From the NCBI GenBank assembly GCA_964247055.1, contig OZ176052.1:4402001-4466000 (forward strand): a stretch of DNA of 64,000 nucleotides, read 5' to 3'. The DNA is from Paragordius varius (Eukaryota > Nematomorpha). Made by a program: the position numbers and the translations under genes. Each line of letters opens with the position of its first letter. Positions within the stretch are counted from its first letter, which is position 1. The notes beneath the pieces are model-generated. The model was not told where the DNA came from. It saw only the letters and a list, made by a program, of their open reading frames with translations, and made no database searches. This document shows, one piece after another, positions 1 through 10,620 of the stretch.

Positions 1-556
1 TATTAATAATTAACAAGGCAAAACATTAAAAACAAAAATATTTAAAATCTTCATAAATTACAAACCTGATATTTTTACCTACATCTATTTATAATAATTA
101 TATCAAATAGAAAAATATAAATTTTGCATAATACCTATTTATTAATTTATTAACCATTAAAATCCACAAAATTCGCATCTAACTACGCGTCAACATTAAA
201 ACAAATGTTAACCATAAATTTCCATAAAATATCCATCAAGTTAAGCCTATATTAATTTTCACGTCTATCCTCTTTAAAATTGACAAATAATTTTGTGGAT
301 CAGTATTTTTAACATTTAATAAACCATTTCTTTACATGGCCAGCTATAAATTTAGTTAACAGACACTAAAATGCATACTCAATATTAACGTATTAAAATT
401 AATAAAATAGCAATTGATACATTAAATTAATAATGGTCATATTATAAAGATTTGTTGTTATTGTTGTTATATTTATGAAAAATAGTTTTTCATTAGTTTA
501 ATAAATAATATATATTAATTTGGGTTTATGATAATTGAATGTTTTTGCAATAATAG
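1..556. other. AT-rich non-coding stretch, probably intron
   Basis: Very AT-rich sequence with no coding-like frame on either strand. It directly precedes the splice acceptor at 555-556, so it is most likely the intron upstream of the first visible exon of the next gene, whose earlier exons would lie left of the window. Confidence 0.5.
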
Positions 557-1195
557 CACCTTATCTTTCCTCATCATTACAAAAATACAATAACCCTTCG
601 CCTGTCGATGAAGAAAGAATTCTAAATGCATTACCTAATATTTCAAATCCTTTTACGTTACACAATGTAAAAAGTGTAGGACCAGCTGTAAATAACTCAT
701 TATGTCCAGTTTGTTTAAATACAAATGAAGAATATAAAAATTATCAGAAATCATCCCATCTTCAACATAATATTGGCCAAGTCAGTTTTTTGTAAAATGA
801 ATAAATTACTAGTTGTAAATCAAATAAACTTTATATTTTGGTGTGTATCATAAGTAAACTTAAATGAAATAAATTATATCATTGCTAACAAAAGTTTTCT
901 AATTTTATTTAGGGCACAGACAACGATAAATTTCTTGAAAAAATTAATATGATTGGTAAATTATTCAATAAACCGTTATCGGAAACATCCAAATCTAAAA
1001 ACTTTGAAACAATTTTCGCCTTGTTATCGGATAGTTTGGCTAAAGATGGTTTAACAAAGGTACGTTTACATTTTTGAAAATGGAAATAAATATTTGAATT
1101 TTTTTTAAGAATTATATGTTTGATAAAATCGTTAGATAACCATGAAAGCTCATTTAACAAATGAATCAGAAGCCAATCCATTTCCATTGGATTGA
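557..1195 (+). CDS. C-terminal three exons of an unrecognised protein
   Basis: Proposed exons are 557-780, 913-1059 and 1136-1195, ending at a TGA at 1193-1195. The acceptors are ATAATAG, TTATTTAG and ATCGTTAG; the donors are GTCAGT and GTACGT. Phases agree throughout: the first exon carries 2 nt plus 74 codons, and the next two are whole codons (49, then 19 plus stop). The visible 142 or so residues include a lone CPVC motif (SLCPVCLNTNEEY) in the first exon, which could be half of a zinc site, then a lysine-rich helical stretch (FETIFALLSDSLAKDG) and a short tail ending EANPFPLD. I do not recognise the family. The gene converges on eIF3e, which runs the other way from 5671 to 2223. A transposon remnant begins about 25 bp after the stop. 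The start lies left of the window. Confidence 0.6.
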
Positions 1196-1219
1196 AATTA
1201 ATCTCAAAAGCATTCATTA

Positions 1220-1517
1220 TACAGTAAAAACTGAAATTTTACGGATAAAACGTAAAAATAGAAAGACAAATATTTTTTCTAAAAGACAACCATATTTTTT
1301 AAATCTTGACTTATTTCAATATACCTCATTGTTTTATATGGCAAAGTGTAAAATAGAGATATATAATACTTACACAATCAATTCTATATTTTACTGTTGT
1401 AACTAAGCAGCTTATATGGGAAGGATTAAGGTTTTAAAAAGTATGGTTGTCTTTTAGTAAAAAATATATGTCTTTATATTTTTACGTTTTGTCCATATAA
1501 TTTCAATTTGTAGTGTA
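1220..1517. mobile_element. Tc1/mariner-like MITE with ~80 bp inverted ends
   Basis: The two ends are inverted copies: TACAGTAAAAACTGAAATT on the left, and on the right the reverse complement begins TACACTACAAATTGAAATT. Both arms continue inward past a shared AAAGACAACCATA block. TA dinucleotides flank both ends, as expected for Tc1/mariner insertion. There is no transposase frame, so it is non-autonomous. It sits just after the stop of the upstream gene and may hold that gene's 3' UTR end. The AAAGACAAATATTTTT and GACAACCATATTTTTT blocks recur in the element at 29.23 kb, which suggests one family. Confidence 0.7.
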
Positions 1518-2222
1518 TTTAATACCAAATATATCATATTATTTATATTTTATATGCATATCTATTTAATGGCTACCTATTAAAAATAAACAAAAATTTA
1601 ACATATATCTTTTATAATTATTCAGCTTGAGAGAGCTGTAAGGTATAATTAAACATACAAGGTTAATGAAATTTATGTTTTTTTATAAAAATGTTTCTTT
1701 AATTTTGATAATATTAGATGTACAAAAGACAGGGACTTGTAGACATGTAAAATAAATTGTTTTTAAAAAAACAAAGGATCTTATATTGATATCGGTAAGT
1801 TATTATATTTCATTCATGCAGCAACATGTGTCATTCCGGATTGCCAATACCCAGGACCGGCCTTAAAAAATAAAAAGAGTTATGAAAAAAAATTAATCAA
1901 ATAAAAATAAATTTATTGCAATACGTAATATCAACGTACCTGGTTAGGAACATTGGTGGGCCCTTTGTCCAATACAGTTGAATCTAAAGAATAAATAATT
2001 TATATCATTATAAAGTTATGCAAAAATCAATGTCAATATATGTAAAAAATTGACCTACAAAAAACGATGGGTGGCAAGTAAAAAGATATATATAATATTT
2101 CATTCAGAAAAAAATCTCTAATCATTCCCTCAGTGTTATATTATACAAATTCGAAAAGTCCGATTACATGCATGTTTCCATTAGTAATACATATAGGTAT
2201 AATCAACTTTTATAAAAAAAAT
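1518..2222. other. Intergenic region between converging genes
   Basis: AT-rich and without a coding frame. GC-richer scraps near 1850 (CCCAGGACCGGCC) and 1960 (GGTGGGCCC) look like ends of an old hAT-type element but do not pair well enough to call. The part from about 2088 to the eIF3e stop is repeated at about 42.89-43.04 kb. Confidence 0.4.
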
Positions 2223-5200
2223 TTATATACCAGTTGGATTTGTTGCAGTTCCAGAGGGTACATTACCAGTCCCAGAATAATAGTTGGGGACTGTTGTACT
2301 ACCAGAGTTTGCAGGAGTAGCGGAATTGTAAGGAGGAACTGTTTCTAGCATAGAAGCCAAGGCTTGCGTATGATAAGCCAAAGCTCGACATCGATAAATT
2401 ATACGTTGGTATGGTGGCACAACGTTAACATTCACCAAAAGATGTTTCTAAAACATCAATAGAAATTACAGTAAGCATTTTTATGGTTGCTTAATTTCAA
2501 ACTATAGTAGGGCAATTCGTAACACAGGAATGTATGAAAAAAAGAAAGGAAATAATTGTACAATATTTTGTTTATTCCATATACTACTCTGTTGCAAATT
2601 TCCCAACTATATAAAATAAACAACCATTAAAATTTATACGGTAAAATATGGCAAATAAATTACCATGTATCGATAGATATAATTATTCAAATAAATTTTA
2701 CATATTTCATAATTTATATTCGTTGACAAAAAAATAATATTTATTTAAAAGGGTCCATCAAACAAACCTTTTCAAAATCAATTTTGGCATCTATTCTATT
2801 GAGCTTTATTAGATTTGCAATCCAAGTTTCTGTTTCATCCACCTCCATATTCAATTGTGTAGCCAAATCCCTTCAATTAAAAATAGATATGGTTTTTTTA
2901 ATAAAATATAAATCTAATCATCGTAATCTGAATCATTAAAATAAATATTTTTTTAAAAAAATTTGATTTGTCATATCAAAAAATTCTATTGCATACCCTA
3001 AGCTTAAGCATTGATGGATCTTGCAAAGTTTTTCCAAAATCATTTGTCTAATAGCTTCCATACATTCATCTTTCAAGGGCATGAGAAAAAAATCCGCGTC
3101 TAATAACTAAAGATAGTTTAATAAAGTTCTGAAATATTTATTTTATTCAATTGATGATTATCAGATTACGCATTAAATTTATCTATATTCCAACTATAAG
3201 ATTGATAACTACTATTGCTTAATCGAACTTTATTTATCTTGTTATAATTATATGAATCAAAAATGGCATGGCATTAAAAAAATAAATAAACTTGTTACAA
3301 TTATATACATGATTTTTCAGTCAAAATCAAATTTTTTGAAGTGCAACATTTTTTCATGCAAACGCAAAATTTAGTGCCTGAAAAATGTTGCCTTTGCTTG
3401 AAAGTTGCGTTCGATTGAAAAGTTGACTGAAAAATGGTATATAATTACAAACCCTTTTCACATCAAACCTTTGCCAAAAAAGTCCTATTTAAAAACAAAA
3501 ATTTACAAAATATTTTTATTCCAATCAACTTGCGCAGCGTTTCAAATATAATTCCAATTAAATAAAGTATTTTGGCAGCCAAATTACAAACTTTCGGATA
3601 AAATTGTGTGCGTGTGTAAAAAAATGATGGTAAATAATACCAAAGAACATTGCGTTAAACATGTTTGAGCCTTTTGTATGTCACATTCGACGAATAGGTT
3701 CAACATGAAATCAAGCAGGGCATCTGTATAGGCATAAGATTCCTGCTTAACAATCTTAATCAGGTCTCGAATGCCTTGTTTTTTGCGTTTACTGGTTATG
3801 AGAGCCGCGGTTAAATAACGTAACAAATGGGGACATACCGTTTGAATAATGTTGAGATAGCTATAAAATGATTATCTTTTATTTTATCAAAAATTTATTT
3901 CTTTATTTTTTCGTTAAATGGGTATAAATAATTGGTAAAGAATGGAAAAAACAAGAGCTCTATGATGGTATAAACAATATCATATACATTATAAAAAGTA
4001 TAAGAATTACCATGGGGCTCTTGTTTTTTCCATTCTTTACCAAATATTTATTTATACCCATTAAACATAAAAAAAATAAATTTTTGATAAAATAAAGGAT
4101 ACATAACTGTAATTTAATTTATGATCTTCTATATATAAATTGAGGTTAAAGATTTTGAAATTAAAAAGAATTTATGGTTATAATTTTCTGTTAATAAAAT
4201 ATACTGGTTTAGAGTCTAAATGAATTGATATTTTTATACCAGAGGTATTTAAAATTTTAGTAATATCTTAAAAAGTATTTAAGGTATTAAGAAGCCAAAA
4301 GGTAATGGAGTGCAAATAAAAAAAAAATTAATATGGGTATAAAAAGATAAATCCTTACGGCGTTTGATAAAGAAACAAATCAATCAGATATTCTCTCCCA
4401 TCAGGATGATTAAAGTAAACGAATAAACTCCAATGCAGTAACCACATTCTTTCTTTCAACAATTGCTTTGGATTTGATACCTAATATATATAAAAAATTA
4501 TGAAAACATTAATTTATATTTTTGAAATGTAGCTATGACAATAGGACGAAATTGGCTAAAATTTTAAAATATTTAAGAATAAATCAAGAAAATATATAAT
4601 ACAGTTGAGTATCATAATATATATTTATTAAGAAATCATTTAATTAAAAAAATCAATATATAAATATGTGACACTATTTATTGAATATTTTGATTAAAAA
4701 AGAAGATAAAAAATTATTCATCATATAAAACTTTCAAATTAATAACCCAATCCATTGTAAAAAGACGCCACGTTTGTTCTATCAAAATTAATTTATATTA
4801 TGTAAATAACGTTTGTTGGACGTATTAAAAAACTATATACCCTAGTATCAATCGTATCTTTAAGTTGTTTCAACTCATTCAAAGCATTATCCCATTCCTG
4901 GTCAAGTATGTCAGAAGCTAACTTGCCCCACAAAGCTGCAATAAAATTGGCATGGCTGATTGGAATCTAAATTAATAGATTTATGAAAAAAATTGACAAT
5001 CATGAACAATAAAATGAAAAAATTATATATTGACCGCCATATGAAGATACAAATTGGTAAAATATATTTATGAATTTTTTATCTAGTAAAGTGAATTTTT
5101 TTTGATTGGATAGCTAAAAAATACTGGCAGAGATATAAAATAAATTAAAATAAACCTTGAATGTCACTTATGTTTTGATATCAATTTCGGTACTGAATTT

Positions 5201-5671
5201 TAAGTTATTTTCATTATATTTTATATTAGAATGTAGAATTAACTGTTAAAAAATAAAATTTATATTGTTTAATATATAAAAATAAGATGTATAGGTTTTA
5301 AGCAACAAAAAACACCCTCATTTCTATATAGATAAAAATAAAGGTACATAAATGACAAATTATACAACAATGCTAATTATGTGGTTTGTGTAAACCAACC
5401 AATGATAAGTAGGAATCCAAAATTTCAGCGGCATATTTGTAATTCCCACATTCAAAATGTAGTTTTGCCAATTTGTACAAAATTTCTACGGCGGTTGGAT
5501 GAAAATTATAGGTTGAAAGTTGACTCAATTTTTCATACAGGGTGCGATAATCCCGTTCTTTGACAATCAATTCAGCAATTTCTGGGTCAGCTAACATTGA
5601 AGTTATTTCCTCAGCCTCCTTTTTGGTGTCTTTCAACTGATCCAATACAAGTTTACGTTTTTGAAGCAATT
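2223..5671 (-). CDS. EIF3E: Eukaryotic translation initiation factor 3 subunit E (INT6), 5' exons missing
   Basis: eIF3e is a PCI-domain subunit of the eIF3 complex, which helps recruit the 43S preinitiation complex to mRNA in the cytoplasm. Exons in coding order: 5671-5400, 4966-4841, 4480-4359, 3860-3641, 3106-2997, 2870-2768 and 2447-2223 (stop TAA 2225-2223). All phases agree and all introns are GT/AG; 391 residues are visible. Diagnostic stretches matching the family are [98 protein letters not shown] and [11 protein letters not shown]. The protein ends in an unusual tail of about 40 residues rich in Gly, Ser, Thr, Pro and Asn. The first visible exon begins at a CTATAG acceptor and needs one nucleotide from an upstream exon, so about 75 N-terminal residues are encoded elsewhere. 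I found no candidate for them between 5.7 and 33 kb. Confidence 0.93.
3303..3443. mobile_element. Short MITE inside an eIF3e intron
   Basis: About 140 bp with inverted ends: TATACATGATTTTTCAGTCAA on the left is matched by the reverse complement of the right end, TATACCATTTTTCAGTCAA. Interior pieces also pair (GCAACATTTTT with AAAAATGTTGC), so the whole element could fold into a hairpin. It lies in the intron between exons 3860-3641 and 3106-2997. It has no protein frame. Confidence 0.65.
3873..4101. mobile_element. Near-perfect palindromic MITE inside an eIF3e intron
   Basis: Two arms of about 90-100 bp are near reverse complements. The left reads TTTTATTTTATCAAAAATTT and then GGTAAAGAATGG and CAAGAGCTCTATG. 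The right arm mirrors each block, with GGCTCTTG, CCATTCTTTACC and AAATTTTTGATAAAATAAA. It belongs to the same family as the longer elements at 5.9 kb and 43.3 kb but has lost their interior. It ends about 12 bp from the intron's splice acceptor at 3861-3862. Confidence 0.75.
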
Positions 5672-5906
5672 CTATAGTGTAACAAAGTTTTTGGTTCAAG
5701 TTAACGAAAATTTATTTTAATATATATTGCTTAATTTCCTTTTTGGAAATTTTTATGATAATAATAAAAAATCATTGAAATTATATGCAAGCTGTATAAT
5801 ATAGCCGTAATAATGTAGTTATATATTAGATAGTGTGTGAAAAATATGTTGTACACTATTCGAAAAATTTTAAAAAATTGTCATCAGATATTTACAGTGA
5901 TGTTTC

Positions 5907-6340
5907 CTTTATTTTATCAAAAATTTATTTTTTCGTTAAATAGGTATGTGGAAAAAACAAGAGCTCTATGGTATCAACAATATCATATTCATCAAAAAAA
6001 AGAGAAGTGTGGGAGAAGGGCATCGAAAAACTTGTATGTTAAATATAAGTTGTATTTTTGTTTAAACATTAATATTTTCGAAAAAAATAGTATAAAAATT
6101 TCCTAAATAATTAGCAAAAAACTTTAATACCAAACTCTTTGACATAATTTAAAGATGAATGGTTAATTTTTAGTGTATACTTAAACACATTTTTTACCAT
6201 ACAAGATTTCCAACGTCTTTCCCTCCACACTTCTTTTACTTTTTTGATAAATATGATATTGTTAGTACCATAGAGCTCTTGTTTTTTTTTCATTCTTTAA
6301 CAAATATTTAAGCCCATTTAACGAAAAAGATAAATTATCA
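5907..6340. mobile_element. Long-armed MITE (palindromic family), copy A
   Basis: Same family as 3873-4101 but with an interior of about 200 bp. Both arms carry the blocks AACAAGAGCTCTATGGT and GAAGTGTGG(G/A)AG, in opposite orientation on the two sides. The short open frames here are produced by the arms and do not resemble a transposase. It lies just outside the eIF3e exon at 5400-5671, and the matching copy is at 43.3-43.8 kb. Confidence 0.7.
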
Positions 6341-6819
6341 TTTACTTTTCAAATAATCTTGGAAAAATCATTTACATATGATGGGAATTAAGTAAACTTA
6401 GCGATCCAATGAAACAAATATTTAGACACCACTTTATAATTATTATACACCATCTTGATACATTTATTATAATAAATAACCCGACTGATTAACATTAATA
6501 CATAGTGACAAGATCATGTTTTGGGGAATTATTCGAGACGCTAAACCGTTCACTTAATTTAAAAATAAATGATGATTCAAAGACAAATTAGAGATATATA
6601 TTGGGCACATTATTATGCAAATAAATGACGACCCTGAGGACGTTTATAAAGATCGATACCGTGCTCGCAGCATTCAGGGTACCTTCCACAACCGGAACAG
6701 AAAAGGGGCTAACAATACTTAATATTTACGGTAACCAGAGAAGAAAGAAAATATTTGGTTGATTTCTTGTTCAATTAAATTTGGTCATATTACAGGCTCC
6801 GTTTATCACGTCGCAAAGA

Positions 6820-6855
<36 letters not shown>

Positions 6856-7017
6856 GAAAATTGATATGGATAAAAAAAACCAAACAGTTCAAACATTTAT
6901 GTTAATGAGCGCGCTTTCAAGAAGCATGAAACTAGTCAGCGATTAGTATGGTGGCAAAAGATTCGAGATATTACTTTATATAATCTTTTTTGATATAACA
7001 ATAAAAATTGATTTTAA
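6341..7017. other. Unassigned duplicated spacer with a (TA)n tract
   Basis: No coding-like frame. A (TA)n run of about 33 bp lies at 6822-6854; the matching place in copy B (44239-44251) has only about 13 bp. A GC-richer block near 6600-6720 (GATCGATACCGTGCTCGCAG) is well conserved between the copies, but I could not name it. Confidence 0.5.
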
Positions 7018-7407
7018 CACCCCATTACCTCTTGGAGAAGTTAATATTCCTTAGCAATTTGAAATTCAAGATTTTAACAAATATTTAAGATATTAAGCCG
7101 AATATAAAAATAGGCGCATTATACGAATTTTTTTAAAAAAATAGTAAAAAGCCTCACACCATTTTTTCGAGGATATTTTTAAATAATAACTAAAAAAACT
7201 TTCAGGCTACATTTTACCAGCAAAAACATAATATATTTTGATGTTGGTTTCAATCGAGTTTTGGAGCTGTCCCAATTTTAGACTCTAAAAGTGATGTATA
7301 AAATATAAGCGAACAATTTTTGATAATTAAATTTTAACTAATGTATTTATTACAAAATTGAGCTCTAGGATATAAAAGTAGCCCTAAAGGTAAACTAGAA
7401 AAAAGTG
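7018..7407. mobile_element. Non-autonomous DNA element 'X', first copy
   Basis: This ~390 bp block is homologous, in inverted orientation, to the element at 29.46-29.98 kb. Shared blocks include CCATTACCTCTT at one edge, TTAAGCCGAATA, GTAGCCTGAAAG (in reverse complement here) and GAGCTCAATTTTGT (reverse complement). A third partial copy in an eIF3e intron (about 4240-4305) keeps the edge AAAAGGTAATGGAGTG. There is no protein frame. Its partner in copy B is at 44.41-44.79 kb. Confidence 0.6.
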
Positions 7408-8635
7408 AAAAGGAAATAAAAAACAAAAATTAAAAATTTCGGTCATACGAAATGCATCTTTAAAATTTTTTTGGCACAAAAAGTTAAACCAAAAACATTT
7501 TGAATTTTAATATTTTTTAATAAAATCCTTGGCAAGAAAACAGTCCCTCTTTTATCAACTTCTGTTGACCCTAGTGAATAGTAATTAGTTTTATAAACAA
7601 GTGTTTAAAAACTAATTTAATCCTTTATTAATTGGTATGTTCAAAGTATAAAATTAAATTATCGTTATTTAAAATAATAATTATATTAAAAATTGTTTTT
7701 AAATTAAAATATAAAAACAACTGTTATATTTAGTTTTAACCAGTCATAACACTATATTTAACCTTCGGGTACTGGTATTTTGCAGGAGTTATATATTTCA
7801 ATCGAATAATCTATCATATTTGTTGATTGCAACAATTTCAATTTTATGTCAATTATGTCGTTTTGCTCATATAACTTTAATAAATTATAACTTTACTGGA
7901 TGATTGGTCATACTCTCTAACAAAGGAAAAATCAAATGCTTGTCCAAGTAAGGGGCAATCTTGGAAAATAAGTTATACTCAGCCATGTGAACGACAATCT
8001 TTAGATGAATTCGTGAAAATTAAGATGGTTCATTGGTCTCCATGCAAAATAATGGCATAAAAATTATCTACACGAACGTTATTAATTTATAGTAATACTC
8101 ACCAAATCTTTATCAGATCTATATAATCAGTTTTTAAATTAAACCTTAGCTTCTACCAAGACCATTGTTTTTTATAGCAATTAAAATGGGATTATTTTAT
8201 TAAATTTTATATAAATAAATTTATTGTTTTTTAAATAAATATTTGATTATAATTTAGGTGCACTCGGTTATTGGTGGTAATTAAATTAAAAAAATATCGA
8301 ATCGCTTAGGAGGCCGAAATATTTTTTTATTGTTAAACAAATTTAATAAAAATGACATAAGTGTACCTTTTATGTCCTTAAATAGGAGGCTGTATAGTAA
8401 AAAGAGTCGTTAAGCACACTGTCAACAAAAAGTATCAGATATAGAATTATGATACAAATATGTAGGAAGATTACCATGGTCCTTTTTTGAACCTTATAAG
8501 TGATTTAACGTTGGTACACTTATTCATATCTGAAAATGGCGAAATTAGAGCACATTTGACATGATTTTTTGGAGGCAAGCTACGTGCTTTTTAAAAATTA
8601 CATCAAAATATATCATAAACTACATTATGGATAAA
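7408..8635. other. Unassigned duplicated spacer
   Basis: AT-rich and without a credible gene on either strand. It is present almost unchanged in copy B at about 44.79-46.02 kb. I see no paired ends, tandem repeats or RNA gene in it. Confidence 0.45.
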
Positions 8636-9577
8636 CATTGGGTGGGGTAATAAAATATTTTTGACTTGACTTGCAAGTTTTTCAAGTCATGGCTTGCTTG
8701 CATGTGATAAAAAAATTTAACACTAGACTACTATAGTCAAGCAAAAAAATTGATTCGGAGGCGATAAATAATATGATGTAGGGCAGACTTGACAGATTTT
8801 AAAATATGGATAAATTTTTTTAATTAACTAATTTAGACTTTATATGTAATTTAAACCTTTGTTAAATTGTTTATTTGATTAATTTGGCTATTAACTTATT
8901 TAATTTGGGTAAAGAGAATAAATTTTTAAAAAACTCTGCTATATTTAAGAACAATGCATATGAAAATATGCCAAATATATCAATTCCGTGAAACCGCAAA
9001 AAATTTTGTTAAAATTAATAAATAAATAATAATTGTAAAATTTTAAATCTTATTTCAATAAACGTTTACTATTAATTAGTAGAGAATTTTTTACATCACG
9101 AATTTATTTCAAATGTAATGTTGATAATAGTTAAAAATAATATTATGTTTTATTGTATAAACATCTTTCCATTATATTTTCAAATGGACTCCTAATATGA
9201 GTAGGTGGGTAAAATAATAGAGATAGTTTTACGGGTCAATGGTGTCATCAACTTAAAAATTATTTCAGGGCTCAATATTTAGAAAAATTTATAATATTAT
9301 ATAAAATACGTGCCAGTAAGATTAAAAGATTTCAATAAATGCATATTGTATTAATTGTTTATCTTTGTGCCTTATTTCATAATATTTGGCTGAAAATACA
9401 AATAATATCAGTAAAATTGGAATTGGGTGGCAAAAAGACGTTACATTCATAGGCAAAGACTTGGCTCGAGTGTTTTTTTATCACCGATCTGCATGTATAT
9501 GCTGGCTTAAGTAAAATTGCTCGATTTGCCACCTTGACTTACAGGTCAAGTGCGCTTTTTTTTTACCCCACCCAGTA
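8636..9577. mobile_element. ~940 bp non-autonomous DNA transposon with GGGTGGGGTA ends
   Basis: The left edge reads ATTGGGTGGGGTAATAAAA. The right edge, read in reverse complement, begins ACTGGGTGGGGTAAAAAAAA. Near the ends, TTGACTTGACTTGCAAG on the left loosely mirrors CTTGACTTACAGGTCAAG on the right. No transposase frame is visible. The superfamily cannot be set because the target duplication is unclear. The copy B counterpart is at 46016-46935. Confidence 0.65.
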
Positions 9578-10620
9578 TGTGTTTAATTATGAATCATCTA
9601 TTTTTCTAAATGGTTTATTCAAAGATAAATTTTGTTTATGAATTTTCAACCTTAAAATTAGGCAAAACTAATTTAAAAATCATAAAAATTAATTTAAATT
9701 AAATATTAGGATTACCTGGCTGATGCACCGGGCGCCATAGTTGAAGGTGGTGCCAGATTTATAAAAAAAAAATAAATTTTATTTCAAATAAATAAGAATA
9801 TAAAAGTCATTATATTAAATATTATTTTAAAAGATCACCCATTTATGAGTGGTCATGACCTTCTATCTTGATAAATTTCATTATAAGTATTACCATTATT
9901 TATATCTACTGTTATCCTTATTTATTATATCTCTCCACTTTATCTTTAAGTGCCTACCTTTCTTAACCTCAGCATGTTTATATCATTACGTAACCTATCT
10001 TATTTGATCAAATTGACCAACACATACAAGGATAAAATTTGTTGATTTTCTTTCAAATTATGTATATTTATTTTCTAAATGCCACCCATTATGCTATAAT
10101 TCTTTCAATTAAAATTGATATTATAAGAAACAAATTTCGAAATTGTTGATTATTTTTTTTCCCTAATTTAAGGCATGGTATACCATCTACATCTGCATAT
10201 ATTATGCCTCCCTTTTCTATTTTTGTTTCCCACTGTAATGCCGAAGGATTGCCATTTTTTTCGGACGCAAGCCATTATTCAAAAAAAATTTAAGGCCACG
10301 CATATGCAGTTTGAATCTGCTTTTATACAACATCTATATTTAACTAGGTCAAACTTTTCGCACAAAAACCACGATTTCGGTACCTAAATTTCAAATTTAA
10401 ATTTATGAAAATTGTTTAGCTTCTTATTTATTATTTATGTTGGAATAAATGATAATTTTTGGATAAAAACATTTAATTTTTACCAAGCGCTAATTTTGCT
10501 ACAAGGCTTAAAACTAAACCATATAATTCTGATACATTTTCTTCCATATACATAATTCATCATTGTTTTTTTTGTTACTCCCCCCCACCGATTTTGTGGA
10601 CATTATATTTCAATTCTATA
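9578..10620. other. Unassigned duplicated spacer
   Basis: Contains a 70-codon frame at 10175-10387 that is also open in copy B (47533-47745). Its composition, with many low-complexity Phe, Leu and His codons, does not look like a protein. A GC-richer patch near 9715-9755 (TGATGCACCGGGCGCCATAG) resembles a fragment of a transposon end. Nothing else is supportable. Confidence 0.4.

Noticed and set aside
909-1217. 102-codon minus-strand frame
   Set aside because: It is the antisense shadow of the spliced exons 913-1059 and 1136-1195 on the plus strand, which have consistent splice sites.
5837-6106. 89-codon frame in the palindromic element
   Set aside because: It is created by the inverted arms, has no transposase motifs, and differs in copy B by indels.
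10175-10387. 70-codon frame present in both copies
   Set aside because: Low-complexity composition, and the conservation is explained by the recent duplication.
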